Source: Antilocapra americana (Eukaryota; Chordata; Mammalia; Artiodactyla; Antilocapridae). Taken from it: DNA of 64,000 nucleotides. Below the pieces are notes generated by a model. That model worked only from the letters and a program-made list of their open reading frames with translations, was not told the origin of the DNA and searched no databases. The number at the start of each line of letters is the position of its first letter. Positions within the stretch are counted from its first letter, which is position 1. A program made the position numbers and the translations under genes. Shown piece by piece: positions 21,601 to 33,185 of this stretch. Location of the stretch: positions 38,682,588 through 38,746,587 of the forward strand of contig ML660201.1 in the NCBI GenBank assembly GCA_007570785.1. Direction: 5' to 3'.

Positions 21601-22007
21601 TAAAAAACTTGTAGCCAGAGATAATTCTCCAATTTGATTATCCTTGCCTGAGAGTTGACTTTTGACCCTTTAATGTGTGTTGAATAAAATATTTTGTGAG
21701 CATGAACTATATATGTGAAGTAAATGAATCTTACACCGAGAGATTGTAAACTTTGCATAGCTTGAAATTTATTTAATGTTTGCTTTCAAAAAAAATTTCT
21801 TAAACTGTTAACTTGAGGTGACTTAGAACAGTTGTTGCTTAGATACACTCAAAATATAAAGGAATAATAACAAGGATAATGTTTCCTTTCAGACCTACTT
21901 TACTGACAGATTCCCAGAACAGTGGTTATAGACTATGTGGTAGATAATATTTCCTCCTCCTTAGCATTGTCTTTCACTGTAATTTTAATTTTTTTTTTTC
22001 GCCCTAG

Positions 22008-22097
22008 GGAGGTGCGTTTGTTGAAATCTTTAGTGCCCAGGGAAAAAATCCTGGAGCAAAATGGAAGATCCTCGGCAGTCCATCTGTGATTTGGAAA
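22008..22097 (+). CDS. CFAP20DC: CFAP20DC coding exon 2
   Basis: A 90-base exon, phase 0 to 0, encodes 30 residues beginning [20 protein letters not shown] and ending SPSVIWK. A T-rich tract and GCCCTAG precede it and GTAAGT follows. The segment is the first beta-strand part of the CFAP20 (DUF667) domain: the [12 protein letters not shown] pattern parallels the SGFLSILYSIG-type segment of CFAP20, as recalled. Excluding the exon would shift nothing in frame, so the frame alone does not prove it, but splice sites and family match together do. Confidence 0.92.
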
Positions 22098-24505
22098 GTA
22101 AGTGTTAGAAATTAAAGCCAGCTAAACCCAGCAAAGAAGTGAGACTAAAGATTATAACAAAAAGGGCTTGGTAAGGTTTCAGAACTGGTTTACCTGTTCA
22201 TTCACTTCAAAACCCTTTCATGACTACTGGCTACAGCTCTCTCCTCGTTGAAGACTTGGGCATACAGCTCATAACCCTTCTCTACATGTCAAGTCCTGCT
22301 ATTGTTTTAGACGACTTCAGTATCTGTGAGGAAAATCTTCAAACCCCGGGCTTCTCGTTTTCTTGATTTCTTCAATTCTAATGACCCCCTCCACTCTACT
22401 TCAGCACCGTTTCCATCTGTCACACTATGTACGTTATCACCAAAAACTGCATGGCCTCTGAAATCACTGAGACTAGTCTTCAATTCTTAATGTTGCTTAC
22501 CTACTTACTCCCTCTCTATTTGTTATTCTTTTTTCTCAGTGTTTAGATTGATTTACTTACTTACCTACTTACTCACTTAGTCTGTCTTCACTTTGTTTTT
22601 CTCTCCAGCCCAGAATCCATGGCCCAAAATTTCAGTCCCTTTACAGTCAAGACCTTGAATGCCCTGCTCCCTCTCCTTTCATCATGCCTGCCTAGCAAAT
22701 GCCAACTGTTTATGAATTCCTGATCACATCTCTTTGCTCTGTCTGCATGTGGGCTTCACAATACCTTTGGAAAAAATATCTATAGTCTTTCAGGTTGATA
22801 ATGCTATGAATTAAGTATGAGCAGTCCAAGAACCTAATCTTGTTCTCCCAGTCTCTAAAATGATTCTTTCTCGAGTATCTTTCAGGTTTCCAGCCATAAA
22901 CTCCTTACCCCCATCCCCAACCCACACCCAAGACAGGCCCTCCTCACTCATTTACCAGAAGACTTCACCCCCCCATTTCACAGGGAAAACCAATAACATC
23001 AGGTAGAAACTACCTCACCCTCTTGGCCACCAGACCTAAAAATCCATATCCTTCCCTGTCTTTTTCTCTGTCTCTTCTCTCTTGTACAGTTGAGAGAAAA
23101 ATATCTTTCTACAGACTTTATCCTATGGATAGTTTTTTAAACTACTATTAATTGAGTGCTTACTGTTTGCCAACCATAGGATTGAGCACATTACATATTA
23201 TATAGTCTGTACAATAACTTTTTATCTCATAAAGTACACATATGCTTATCTTATAGGCATGATAAGGTTAAATGACTTGCTCAAAATTTTATAGCTTTTA
23301 CTATGAATGAAAGTAAATTGGTTCTGTGAGGGTATAGAGCAGAGAGGTTAGGAAAGGCTCCCCTGAGGAAATAATATTTGATCTCTAGCTAACTAGGCAC
23401 CAGATGGAGCTGGTAGAAAGATAAACGTTTCAGGCAATGAGAAAAGCAGGTATAAAGTCCTTGCTTTGGAGAGAACTTAGAATTTTCAAGAAACGGCTAA
23501 AAGGCTAGAGGCCAGGATGCAGAGTCGGGGAGAGTCTGAGGCAAGAGATGAAGTTAGAAAACTGGGCAGAGGCTGGACTACACAAGAGTTTATGGGCATG
23601 TTCAAGATTTTGATAAGCTATTGAAAGGTTTTAGTGTATGCCCAATGTGTGCAGATGAAATAAATAATACACTCTATGTTCATTGCAAATACATGAGAGA
23701 TGTTATTGTGATAAATATAATACAAATTTATTTAAATGTTACTTAATCCTTAGCAACCATTGGTTACCATGTATTTTTAAAACATGTACCAAAAGGAAAA
23801 CAATCTATAAAAGGTTTCTTTGTAAAAAAAGCGGTCTTTGTATTTAAAGATTGGAAATTTACTCCAAGATTAAAAAATAATAATAATAACCATTTGCATT
23901 AATGCTTTGACAGAAATTGGATTCTAATGTATAATAAGTTTTTCATTTCCAGGTGTGTTTTGTTACTGTTTGTTTTTTAGATAACCTTCCTTAGTTGTAA
24001 CACTTTAATTTGTACTGATTTTAAGTAAATGATGTGTGTAAGTTCATGTTAGAGGACTGGTAAAATAAGGCACTGATTAATTCTATGTGAGCCATGGCTT
24101 GAAACCAAGGAACTTCCAGACTAGATACAACACAATTTAGATGGTTTATTGAACTGTTAATAGAGAACGATGTTCAGCCTGTGCTATTAGACAGAAATAC
24201 ATTGATTATAGGAGGGGAAGGATACCGGGACTCTGGAAACTCTAAATTAGTAACTTGAGAATCCCTGACTTTGGAAAACATATTATTTGGAGGAAGAGTA
24301 TCTTGATATAGAAGAGAATTTGCCAAGTAGCTAAGTGTGGCTTCTATATTCCAATTCCCGGCAAGTCTTAGCAGCATCATTAAGACCTGGGCCTATTTTT
24401 AAGTCATTTGAGTGTGGGGCTTTTTGTATGGGCTTGCTATTTCAATTTTATAATAAAAGTTGGATAAAACACACAATTACCACTGTGTTCAATTTTGTTC
24501 TGTAG
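22098..24505 (+). other. CFAP20DC: CFAP20DC intron 2
   Basis: Introns of old repeat character. About 22200-22960 is pyrimidine-rich and L2-like but not firmly assignable. 23140-23300 is MIR-like antisense. About 23320-23650 resembles the tail of an old LINE ('aaggctcccctgaggaaata'). The rest is AT-rich, and no coding exon is seen. Confidence 0.8.
23140..23300 (-). mobile_element. MIR-like SINE relic
   Basis: 'ttgagtgcttactgtttgcc' followed by 'gataaggttaaatgacttgc' is antisense MIR wording with many substitutions. Confidence 0.55.
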
Positions 24506-24599
24506 GAATTTGATAAAGAAGTTAAAAGTTTTGTGTTTGTCCTGGAAGGCAGCAGCCAAACAAATAAAATTCAGTTACCAAAGGAGAATAAACAAATCC
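24506..24599 (+). CDS. CFAP20DC: CFAP20DC coding exon 3
   Basis: A 94-base exon, phase 0 to 1, encodes [18 protein letters not shown] followed by [13 protein letters not shown] plus one base. The acceptor is TTTTGTTCTGTAG and the donor GTAAGT (24600-24605). The FVFVLEGSS segment corresponds to the SLVLEIEGT-type strand of the CFAP20 domain, as recalled. The one-base overhang joins exon 4 to restore a Leu codon, which supports both splice sites. Confidence 0.93.
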
Positions 24600-24884
24600 G
24601 TAAGTAAGATTTTTAACAATGAAGCTTAACATTTGATGCTTAAAGTGAAACTTTTAAGTCTCATAAACAGACGTGTAAGTTTGGCTTTTACTGGCATCAG
24701 TAAAAGTATAGTGATGTATAGTGATAAGATTTTTTTTTAATTTAAAGAGTAACTTTATACCAGGCTTTTGAAGAGAGATTCTGCTTCATTGTTGATTAGA
24801 AATTTACTTCTATTTTAAAGAAGATTTAGAAGATTATTTAACCTTCTAAATTACAAGATATGTATAATTTTTCATTAGAAGAGT

Positions 24885-25015
24885 AATGATGTTTATTAGG
24901 TACTTACTGTGTGCTAATAACTTCCTAAGCATTTCATCTTTTTAAATTCTTTTAATCCTGACAATAAGTCTTCTTATGGATGAACACACTAAGGTTGATT
25001 CCTCATCAAGAGATA
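24885..25015 (-). mobile_element. MIR-like SINE relic
   Basis: 'ggtacttactgtgtgctaat' and 'tcttttaatcctgacaataa' are typical antisense MIR wording. Confidence 0.5.
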
Positions 25016-27329
25016 GGTAGTTAAGGCTATACTTTGAAATAAACTCATGAGTTCTTATAGTGAATTAATTTTTGAGGAAGAATATATATGAAGTACTATA
25101 TAAGACTTACTTAGTAATATATCAACTTATATACCTTTAGAAATATTCATATCTAATAAGTAAATATATGAATATGTAATTTAACAAAAAACCCCAAAAT
25201 AGATTTCAGTTCTTATCTGTTCTGAGAATTAGGAACAGTGGTTTAAAGCAGAAGGAACCCTGAGCAATCACCTAAATTTATGATCAGAAACCCAACTGTT
25301 GGCCAGACTAGGGTTAAAATTCAATGCTCTGCCACAAAATTAGGCTCTGCATACTCTGATGTGATTTAAGAAATATAAATTTTCAAAATGATTGGCCATA
25401 TTTTCTTTACCTTTTTTCTATATTTATCTATTGTGTTTTAACCAGTGTAGGTAATCAGTTATTTTTTACATTCATTATTTACTTCTTTCATTAAGAACAT
25501 TTATCGAATACCTATTATGTACCATGGACTATGAAAAGACCTAGTCTTGGTATCTGATTTTCTCATTTTAATCCTGTTTTCTAAACCTTTATAGATTCTG
25601 CTTTATCTACTATTTCAAGCTACTACATGCATATTTTAGATTTCTAAGACATAAACCAAGCCATAGAAATTATAGTTGAAAGGTGATTTATTTTAAAATG
25701 GTATCTTTCTGAATACAATAAAAAACAACTTCAAAGAGAAGGGATAGTCATTGTTAAAATAATTGTTATTAGTTTATTACCATTTTAAGACCATGATTTT
25801 CCTCATAGTTCACATTTTTTAATAGAGATTTTTTTAAATTTCTCCATAATTTGTACTGATAAATAGGGTAAACTGAGATAAGCCATGGAAACATGTCTGA
25901 AAATGTAGGTTATATTTTAACAGGAAACATGGACTGTCTTTTTTAGGACTACTAACTGTGAAATGAACACATCTGATATTCAGGAACATGACTTTGCTCT
26001 AAACCAATTATAGTTCTTTTTTTATTTATTATCCTTGGCCTCTACATCCATGTGATGCCTTCAGCATCCCGTGATGATGTTATTGACAAAATCAAATCAC
26101 TTCTAGTAACCTTTCTCAGTTGGCCCTGAGAAAGATTTCTCCTCTATCAAAGGCTCAGTGATTAAAGATAAGCTCCCTTTTCCTACTTTTATCTATGTTT
26201 TTTTTAAGAAAACAAGTTTAATGTGTTATAATTGCTTTTTAAAAATGGAAAGATGATAGTTTTAATTGGAAGAAAGAAAAATCTTTTAATGTATTTCTTG
26301 TACAATGTCTTGCAATTAAAAATTAATCTGGCTTATCTGTAACATGTGCAGCCCTGCCTGTAACAAATGAAGCAGTTTATATAGTCTGCCCTGTACTAAT
26401 GCCTTTAAGATTAATTATTTGGAATTTTTGATAATAGCAACTTATAATTATTTTCACGTCTATAAAATGACCTATTGTGAAGTTGTTATGATTAAATTTA
26501 AATTTAATGGCATGCTTTGAATAAAGAATTGACTTTAAGTTAAGGAGTCTAAAGTAAGTTCAATTACCATTTTGTATTCCCATTTTAAAAGTAAAACCCA
26601 GTTTATTTTTGCCAATTGACGTTAGACACTTCATATGTATTTCCTACTGCATTAAGTACCTATGAAGCAATTTTAATAATGAAATTCAGTATTTTTAAAT
26701 TCGATTTTAAATAGTAATATTCTGAATTATATTTGAGCATCTCTGAATATGTCAGAGGTTTTTTTTAACTCTATATATTATCAAATAAGGAAGGTGTGAT
26801 TATCAGATTGTGTATTTCTCCATAACAGAACTGTTGCATCATCTACTTTGTACCCTAACTTAGTGTATCATATATAGTTGGTATTCAGTAATTTTGTTAA
26901 ACTTCTCATACTAAGAAGCTGTAACGATTTAGGTTATGATTTCTAGTGGTAAGCATTTGGCCTTGATAGTGAAACTTGTAGATCATTAGCCAGTTAAGTA
27001 AGCCCATGTTGCTCTTAAGGCTAGAATGTGTTATACAGAGATGCCCATATGAAAAGAAACTATTACATGTAAATATCTAATATTTGGATCATCTCCCTGG
27101 GGACTTTCTATTTGAGGCTCATGTTTGAAACCATACTTTCCTCTGCCTGTGACATCTTAATCAAATGGTGTGTCTCTCGGAATCGGCATCCCTGAAGCTG
27201 TGTGTTGATCTAAGTTTCAGCTGCTCTGGTAGGTGAAGTCATCTATGTGGTTCCCCTCAGCCTACCCCTGCCCTAACTTTTTGTAATTCTTTGAAATAAA
27301 CTTCTTATGATTTCCTTTTTCTAAAACCC

Positions 27330-28625
27330 TTCAGTGGCTTTGACTTTACCACTCTGTTGACAGTGCTCTTGCCAAGGTTTCTAGTGCTCTTTGTATTCTT
27401 GAATCCAGTGGCCAGTTCTCAGCTCTCGTCTTGCTCAACTTAGCAGCAGCACTGACAAAAATTGACATCCTCTACTTGATACATATAGTACTTTCTCCAC
27501 TCATCTTCCAGGATGCCCATCTCCTGGATTTTTTGTTTGTTTTTCTTTTTCCTACTTCACTGGTCTTTCTTCTGTCTCCTTCCGTGGTTCTTCCTCTTCT
27601 CCCCAACCCACCTTAATGTGGCAATGCCTCTTAGTCTTTGACCTTCTTGATGTTAAACTACATTTACTTCTTTAGTTTCAGACTCTAGTCTGATGGCTTT
27701 AAATTTTATCTCTGCTGTGTACCACCTTGCATTCTTATCACTAACTTGTGTCCCAAACTCCATATTTGTATATTGAATTGCTAAGTTGACATTCCTACAT
27801 GGATAGCTTTACCTTAAAAATTTTTCTTCCTCCTCCTACAGACTGCCTCATCTCAGTTGTTAGTAAGTTGTCTTTCAGTTGCTCAGACCAAAACTCTTAA
27901 ATCATCTTAATTTTTTCCTTCTTTTCATTTAACCATCAAGCAAACCTTGTTGGCTCTATCTTTAAATTAGTTTTAGAGTCTGACTGCCTCTTGCTACTTT
28001 CCCTGCTGCCACCCAGGTCCAGCCACCATTATCTTGGATTATTGCAGTAGCATTCTAATTAGTCTTTGTTTCTGATTTGCCTCCCTACAGTCCCATTGTC
28101 AGTTTAGCAGCCAGACTGATACTTTTAAATCAAGCACTCTTCTGCTGAAAACGCCCCATCTCTGTCTGGGTAAAACCCAAACATCTGTAGGACACTATAG
28201 TATCTGATGTTCTCTTAATTCTGATCTTATCTCCTGTTACTTTGCCTTGTTCACTCTCCTCCATCCATACCCTCTGTCTAGGGCTTTCTTTTTCCACATA
28301 GCTACATGGCTCACTCTCTCCCCTTCTTCAGGCCTTTGCCAAATAAAGTGTCATCCTCTCAGGACCCGTGCTCACCCATACTTAAGTTACAGCCTGTGCT
28401 TTGTGTCCCCTCTGCATTCTTAATCTCCTCTACCCTGCTGTCCATTTGCCTACGGTAATTATTACCTTGAACTTGCTGTTTAGTATGTTCTTTTGTTGTT
28501 TTTTTCCCACCATCACCAGAAACCAAGACCTACCAACACAGAAACTTAGTCCACCTTGTTCACCTAGAACGGTGCCTGGCACATAGTAAACATTCAGTAG
28601 ATCTTTGTTGAATAAATAAATGAAT
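27330..28625 (+). mobile_element. L2 LINE relic
   Basis: A long pyrimidine-rich segment carries L2 wording ('ttgacagtgctcttgccaag', 'ctcttctgctgaaaacgcc') and ends in the characteristic L2 3' terminus 'gtgcctggcacatagtaaac' with 'tgttgaataaataaatgaat'. No functional frame remains. Confidence 0.75.
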
Positions 28626-29115
28626 GGTTGAGTGGCTTCCTATTGATTTTAGGATGACCTGTATCTTTCACAAGGTTTTCAAGCCCCGCTTAATTGAGTC
28701 CTTGACTATTTGCCAGACACAATCCTGCTGCTTTTCCCCTTCTGTCTCTCCTGTCAGTCCTTTAGGCCTTTAAGTTCATCTAATCTACTATAGCCTCTTC
28801 TGCCACATGATGGAGTACTCCTTCTGTATATAATATTTTTTCCTCTCTTCTGCCCCTGTCTTCCTTGCCTAGTCAATCTCTGCTGTTCTTCACAACTGAA
28901 CTCCACTGTTACTTCTACAGGAAAACCTACACTTATCATCCTCTTCCTCCCAGGGACTCAGGATTATATAGGCTTTCATAGCAATGACCTTCTCCTTCAT
29001 GAAACCTAGTGTGTAAGTTCCAAGAGAGCAGAGAGCATGTCTGTCCTATTCACTACAAAAGCTTTAACACTGAGTCTTTTTCATAGTAGATGCTCAATAA
29101 ATCTTTATTGAATGA
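28626..29115 (+). mobile_element. Second L2 LINE relic
   Basis: A second L2 3' end directly follows the first, finishing with 'tagatgctcaataaatcttt' near 29089-29108. Confidence 0.7.
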
Positions 29116-29729
29116 TAGATCTCATTTGATCTACACAAATGATTCTGTGAGGGGTAAACCTAAATTATCAACCCAGTTTTACATATGAGAAGTAAAAGGG
29201 CCCAAACAGGTTTTCTGATGGGGCCTGAAGGGTGTGGACTAACCCATTATGAAGCTATAATTGTTTCCTGTTTTCTGTGCTATAATAGCTCAGGTATATT
29301 TTAGTGTCCTGTCTGTGTCAGGACTCCAGTAGAATCAGGAAATCTCTTCAGCTTACTGTTACCAAGTTACTTATAAAAGATTATTGTACTGTGATTTGGT
29401 CCCAACACTTTGGACAGTGTAACACTTGCAAAGTGTATGTTGAGGTATACAACTGTGATTTGCTGTAATGGAACAACTGTAAAACCACTGTTTAAAAATC
29501 TGTTTACTAGATAAATGTGTGTTCTTTCAAAAGAAGAAAGGATCTGACCTCTTAAAAATAGGTAGCTTTTGTCTCAGGCAGAGAACATATTATAAAACTG
29601 CAGAAACCTGCATATTTCAGTAAAAAAGAGTGAAGTTTTATGAATTTTATGTACTTGATGGGCATTTTCTGACTAACAATAGTTCTAGCATTGCTTAGAG
29701 TGATTTTAAATATAATGTAGACTTGAAAA

Positions 29730-29780
29730 GTCAGTTTAAATTTACTTGGCCAAAGAGTCAGTTTAAATTTACTCGGCCAC
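29730..29780 (+). repeat. 27-bp tandem duplication
   Basis: Two copies of a unit starting GTCAGTTTAAATTTACT (29730-29756 and 29757-29780) differ by one base within the shared GGCCA region. Confidence 0.9.
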
Positions 29781-30838
29781 TGGAAGGAAAAATGTTGCTA
29801 TAGAGTTTATTTAGCATTTCTGACACACAGGATCAGTGTCTGTCAGATGTTATTAGAGTACTTTTTTCTTTGTCAGATCATTACCGTATGGTATTGTCGT
29901 ACTTCTTTTAATCTTAGAAGTGAAGCCTTTTGGAAACTAGGGCTTCTATATGTGAGAGAGTTGAATTACAGTGCTTTCTTTTTTTTGAGGGCAAGCATCT
30001 TTCATATCTAAAAATGTTCATACAAAAATGCCCTATGTATGTAGCTCTTTGTGTTTGAAGAGAACAGTTGCTGATTCAGTGAGATCTGTGACATAAATTA
30101 GGAACTTTTGTAAAGAGAGATTTCATTTATCCCAGCGCTCACTCAGCTCTCTTCATGGTGCCTTTCTGCAGTAGAAAAAATACTGTAGGGCCAATCAATG
30201 GAAGATACATGAGACAGCTTGATTAACGGTGGTTTATTTAAGTTGACCTCATTTGGGTATTTCATTTTGGTTTTGTGGTCCAGAGCTCTAGTTGTCTTGT
30301 AGGCTTTTCCCATAAATGTGGTAGAACCTGATTCCTAGAGAATTTTCTAAGATCAGAGACTATTACCTCTACTGATGACTCTTTGCAGCTTAGTATTTTA
30401 AGTAAAATTTATCCTTGTATGTTTGATTTTTAAAATATTAAGCACATTTGGTCAAATACGTTTATTGCTTAGAAACTAGATTTGAAGTAAAATATAGGAA
30501 CTATTTAAGTTCTTCAGGAATGTTGTAAAAAATTTAACGTTAAGAATTCTAAACCAGAACATTTTTATATGTAGACTGTCCAAATATAAATTGTTAATTT
30601 AAAATACTTAAATTTGTTAAGTCTACTAAGTTGGAATGAATAGAAAACAGTATTCATGTTAGACCATTTACCTTCCTTTAAGTGTTTTCTCCACGTATTG
30701 GCTTGTACTATTAGATTTATAGGAGAGGTTCACAATTTTATCAAGACATCTCCACTTCCTAAGCAACATTCCATATTAGGGAAAAAACAAATTCCTGGAA
30801 GTCATGTTTCAGGAGGAAGTAATACTAACACATTCTTT

Positions 30839-30854
30839 AAAAGCATCATAATTG
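30839..30854 (+). repeat. Target-site duplication, left copy
   Basis: AAAAGCATCATAATTG immediately precedes the NAP1L1 retrocopy and is repeated perfectly at 32303-32318. Confidence 0.95.
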
Positions 30855-30993
30855 CTTTCCAGCGCCATCGGCTCGCGCCGCCGCCCTGAGTCACTGCTGC
30901 GCAGCTCGGCCGCCGGCTCCCGCGCTCGCCTCCGGAGAGCTGAGTTGGAAAAGGAAATTTGCCAGTTTTGAAAATATTTGGCATTTGTACGAC

Positions 30994-32169
30994 ATGGCAG
31001 ACATCGACAACAAAGAACAGTCTGAACTTGATCAAGATTTGGATGATGTTGAAGAAGTAGAAGAAGAAGAAACTGGTGAAGAAACAAAAATCAAAGCGCG
31101 TCAGCTGACTGTTCAGATAATGCAAAATCCTCAGATTCTTGCAGCTCTTCAAGAAAGACTTGATGGTCTGGTAGAAACACCAACAGGATACATTGAAAGC
31201 TTGCCTAGGGTAGTTAAAAGACGAGTGAATGCTCTCAAAAACCTTCAAGTTAAATGTGCACAGATAGAAGCCAAATTCTATGAGGAAGTTCATGATCTTG
31301 AAAGAAAGTATGCTGTTCTTTATCAGCCTCTGTTTGATAAGCGATTTGAGATCATTAATGCCATTTATGAACCTACAGAAGAAGAATGTGAATGGAAACC
31401 AGATGAGGAAGATGAAATTTCGGAGGAACTAAAAGAAAAGGCCAAGATTGAAGATGAGAAAAAGGATGAAGAAAAAGAAGATCCCAAGGGAATTCCTGAA
31501 TTTTGGTTGACCGTTTTTAAGAATGTTGACTTGCTCAGTGATATGGTTCAGGAACATGATGAACCTATTCTGAAGCACTTGAAAGATATTAAAGTGAAGT
31601 TCTCAGATGCTGGTCAACCTATGAGTTTTGTCTTAGAATTTCACTTTGAACCCAATGAATATTTCACAAATGAAGTGTTGACGAAGACATATAGGATGAG
31701 GTCAGAACCAGATGATTCTGATCCCTTTTCTTTTGATGGACCAGAAATTATGGGTTGTACAGGGTGCCAGATAGATTGGAAGAAAGGGAAGAATGTCACT
31801 CTGAAAACGATTAAGAAGAAGCAGAAGCACAAGGGACGCGGGACAGTCCGCACCGTGACCAAAACGGTGTCTAATGACTCTTTCTTTAATTTTTTTGCCC
31901 CTCCTGAAGTTCCTGAGAGTGGAGATCTGGATGATGATTCTGAAGCTATCCTTGCTGCAGACTTTGAGATTGGTCACTTTTTACGTGAGCATATAATCCC
32001 AAGATCAGTGTTATACTTCACTGGAGAAGCAATTGAAGATGATGACGATGATGATGATGAAGAAGGTGAAGAAGCGGATGAGGAAGGGGAAGAAGAAGGA
32101 GATGAGGAAAATGATCCAGACTATGACCCAAAGAAGGATCAAAATCCAGCAGAGTGCAAGCAGCAGTGA
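30994..32169 (+). CDS. Intact NAP1L1-like reading frame (retrogene candidate)
   Basis: The 391-codon frame equals the length of the parental nucleosome assembly protein 1-like 1, an H2A-H2B histone chaperone that shuttles between cytoplasm and nucleus. Visible parts are the acidic N-terminus (about residues 8-30), the long dimerisation helix and NAP fold (about 75-345, with YEEVHDLERKYAVLYQPLFD at 96-115), the basic cluster KKKQKHKGRG (274-283), the acidic C-terminal tail (about 348-373) and a C-terminal CKQQ, which in the parent is a CaaX-type prenylation box. From memory of the human protein I see only a handful of differences (Ile at 42, Ser at 316, His at 333, Asp at about 355). I choose the ATG at 30994, the canonical MADIDNKEQ start; nine bases upstream is only a TTG. 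Whether it is expressed cannot be told from sequence. Confidence 0.9.
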   Translation: MADIDNKEQSELDQDLDDVEEVEEEETGEETKIKARQLTVQIMQNPQILAALQERLDGLVETPTGYIESLPRVVKRRVNALKNLQVKCAQIEAKFYEEVHDLERKYAVLYQPLFDKRFEIINAIYEPTEEECEWKPDEEDEISEELKEKAKIEDEKKDEEKEDPKGIPEFWLTVFKNVDLLSDMVQEHDEPILKHLKDIKVKFSDAGQPMSFVLEFHFEPNEYFTNEVLTKTYRMRSEPDDSDPFSFDGPEIMGCTGCQIDWKKGKNVTLKTIKKKQKHKGRGTVRTVTKTVSNDSFFNFFAPPEVPESGDLDDDSEAILAADFEIGHFLREHIIPRSVLYFTGEAIEDDDDDDDEEGEEADEEGEEEGDEENDPDYDPKKDQNPAECKQQ

Positions 32170-32261
32170 AGCAGGATGGTCTACCTTCTGCTTCCCTGGA
32201 AAGGATGAATTTACATCATTTGACAAGCTTATTTCAAGTTTTTTGTTGTTTGCTCATTTTT

Positions 32262-32282
32262 GTTTTTGCAGCCTAAAATAAA
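32262..32282 (+). promoter_or_regulatory. Acceptor-like site and poly(A) signal in the retrocopy 3' UTR
   Basis: A T-rich tract from about 32238 ends in TTTTTGCAG (AG at 32270-32271), an excellent 3' splice-site match. Five bases later comes AATAAA (32277-32282). Together they could work as a minimal terminal exon for the host transcript. The poly(A) signal itself was inherited from the parent message. Confidence 0.6.
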
Positions 32283-32302
32283 ACTGTCATATAATTTAAA
32301 AA

Positions 32303-32318
32303 AAAAGCATCATAATTG
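32303..32318 (+). repeat. Target-site duplication, right copy
   Basis: Perfect copy of 30839-30854, overlapping the end of the A tail. Confidence 0.95.
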
Positions 32319-33112
32319 AAATATCAAGTGAAAGTTCAGAAGCTAAGAGGAAAAGAATTAAGTGAATAAGTCTGAAGAGGTGTAGTGCAAAATCAGTTGA
32401 TCTTTGAAGCAGTTGTAGACTTCAGTTATCAAAAGAGCCATAGGTCTTTCTACAGATACTTTTAATTCAGATGAAGCTGGTGATGGGGAATAAAAGCTAT
32501 AAGTTTTTAATTTGTGAGCATTAAATTAATTAAATATATTTTAAATTAACAAAAGGTATTTAACTGAAAATATGTTCCTCCATCCATCTCATTTTAGACA
32601 CATTTAAACCCATATGAACTAGATATGGCTCATCAAACCTTCAGTTGTAGTTGTCATAATTAGAACTGTTTTTCTGATCTATTATTTTTTGTTAAGTTAT
32701 TAAATACAATTTAAATTGTCAGTAAGAATAATTGCTACATGCTTTTATGACCACCTTAATGAGAAAACCTATGGTTCAGTTTTATATGTGTCTGTTGAAT
32801 GTGTACACTTTCTTGCAACCTAATAAAAACAATAAATAAAAAAGTATTATTTTATATATTTTCATAATGATTTCGCCAAACCCACAGATGGGACTTTAAA
32901 AGACAACGTTTGTTGTTAGAGTTTGATTTGATTTCATCTTTTTTTTTTTTTCTTTTGTAGTGAGATTGTAACTCGGGGTAGTGTTCTTGCAGTTGTGTAT
33001 ATTATTGAAATGATAAAAGCTTCAGCTTATTGATAGCATGTGATTGTTCTGTTTATATGTACATATAAATGATTCAGACATACAAATGTATATTTTCCTC
33101 CTTTCATTTTAG

Positions 33113-33185
33113 TTGGACTGATCCAGAGGTTTCTTGTACTTCAGATTTACATACCCCTGGGACAAGACTTCTCCACTGAATTGCT
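33113..33185 (+). CDS. CFAP20DC: CFAP20DC coding exon 4
   Basis: A 73-base exon, phase 1 to 2, whose first two bases complete a Leu codon. It encodes [19 protein letters not shown] followed by FSTEL, with two bases of the next codon at the end. The acceptor is CCTTTCATTTTAG and the donor GTAAGA (33186-33191). The hydrophobic run [13 protein letters not shown] matches the LPFLVMIIKNL-type core strand of the CFAP20 domain, as recalled. The following exon, expected to start with an Ile or Leu codon and an ITDLGN-like segment, was not found in the window. Confidence 0.93.

Larger units (their letters stand above)
19142..22007 (+). other. CFAP20DC: CFAP20DC intron 1
   Basis: Bounded by donor GTAACC and acceptor ...TTTTTCGCCCTAG. 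It contains a MER5A-like relic, a large inverted repeat (20054-20476 and 21058-21457), a decayed SINE and a MIR-like piece. No coding sequence is recognised inside. Confidence 0.85.
30855..32302 (+). pseudogene. NAP1L1 processed retrocopy (full-length mRNA copy)
   Basis: This is an intronless copy of a NAP1L1 mRNA. It begins with a pyrimidine-rich CTTTCC like the cap-site of a TOP-type message, has a GC-rich 5' UTR (30855-30993), an intact coding region, a short 3' UTR, an AATAAA at 32277-32282 and a short A tail. Perfect 16-bp target-site duplications flank it, the mark of L1-driven retrotransposition. The short A tail and a few substitutions argue against a very recent event, yet no frameshift or stop has arisen. 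It sits in CFAP20DC intron 3 in the host's orientation. Confidence 0.96.
24600..33112 (+). other. CFAP20DC: CFAP20DC intron 3
   Basis: An 8.5-kb intron. It holds a MIR relic near 24885, two L2 relics (27330-29115), a 27-bp tandem duplication and the NAP1L1 retrocopy. The stretches 25020-27320, 29120-30840 and 32320-33110 are AT-rich, and I see no feature in them beyond scattered decayed repeats. Confidence 0.88.

Noticed and set aside
30985..30993. TTG at 30985 as the start of the NAP1L1-like frame
   Set aside because: The ATG at 30994 gives exactly the canonical MADIDNKEQ start and the 391-residue parental length.
30802..31293. 163-codon minus-strand frame over the 5' part of the NAP1L1 copy
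   Set aside because: It is the antisense shadow of the NAP1L1 coding region; the acidic GAA/GAT-rich sense text yields Phe/Ile/Ser-rich antisense text without stops.
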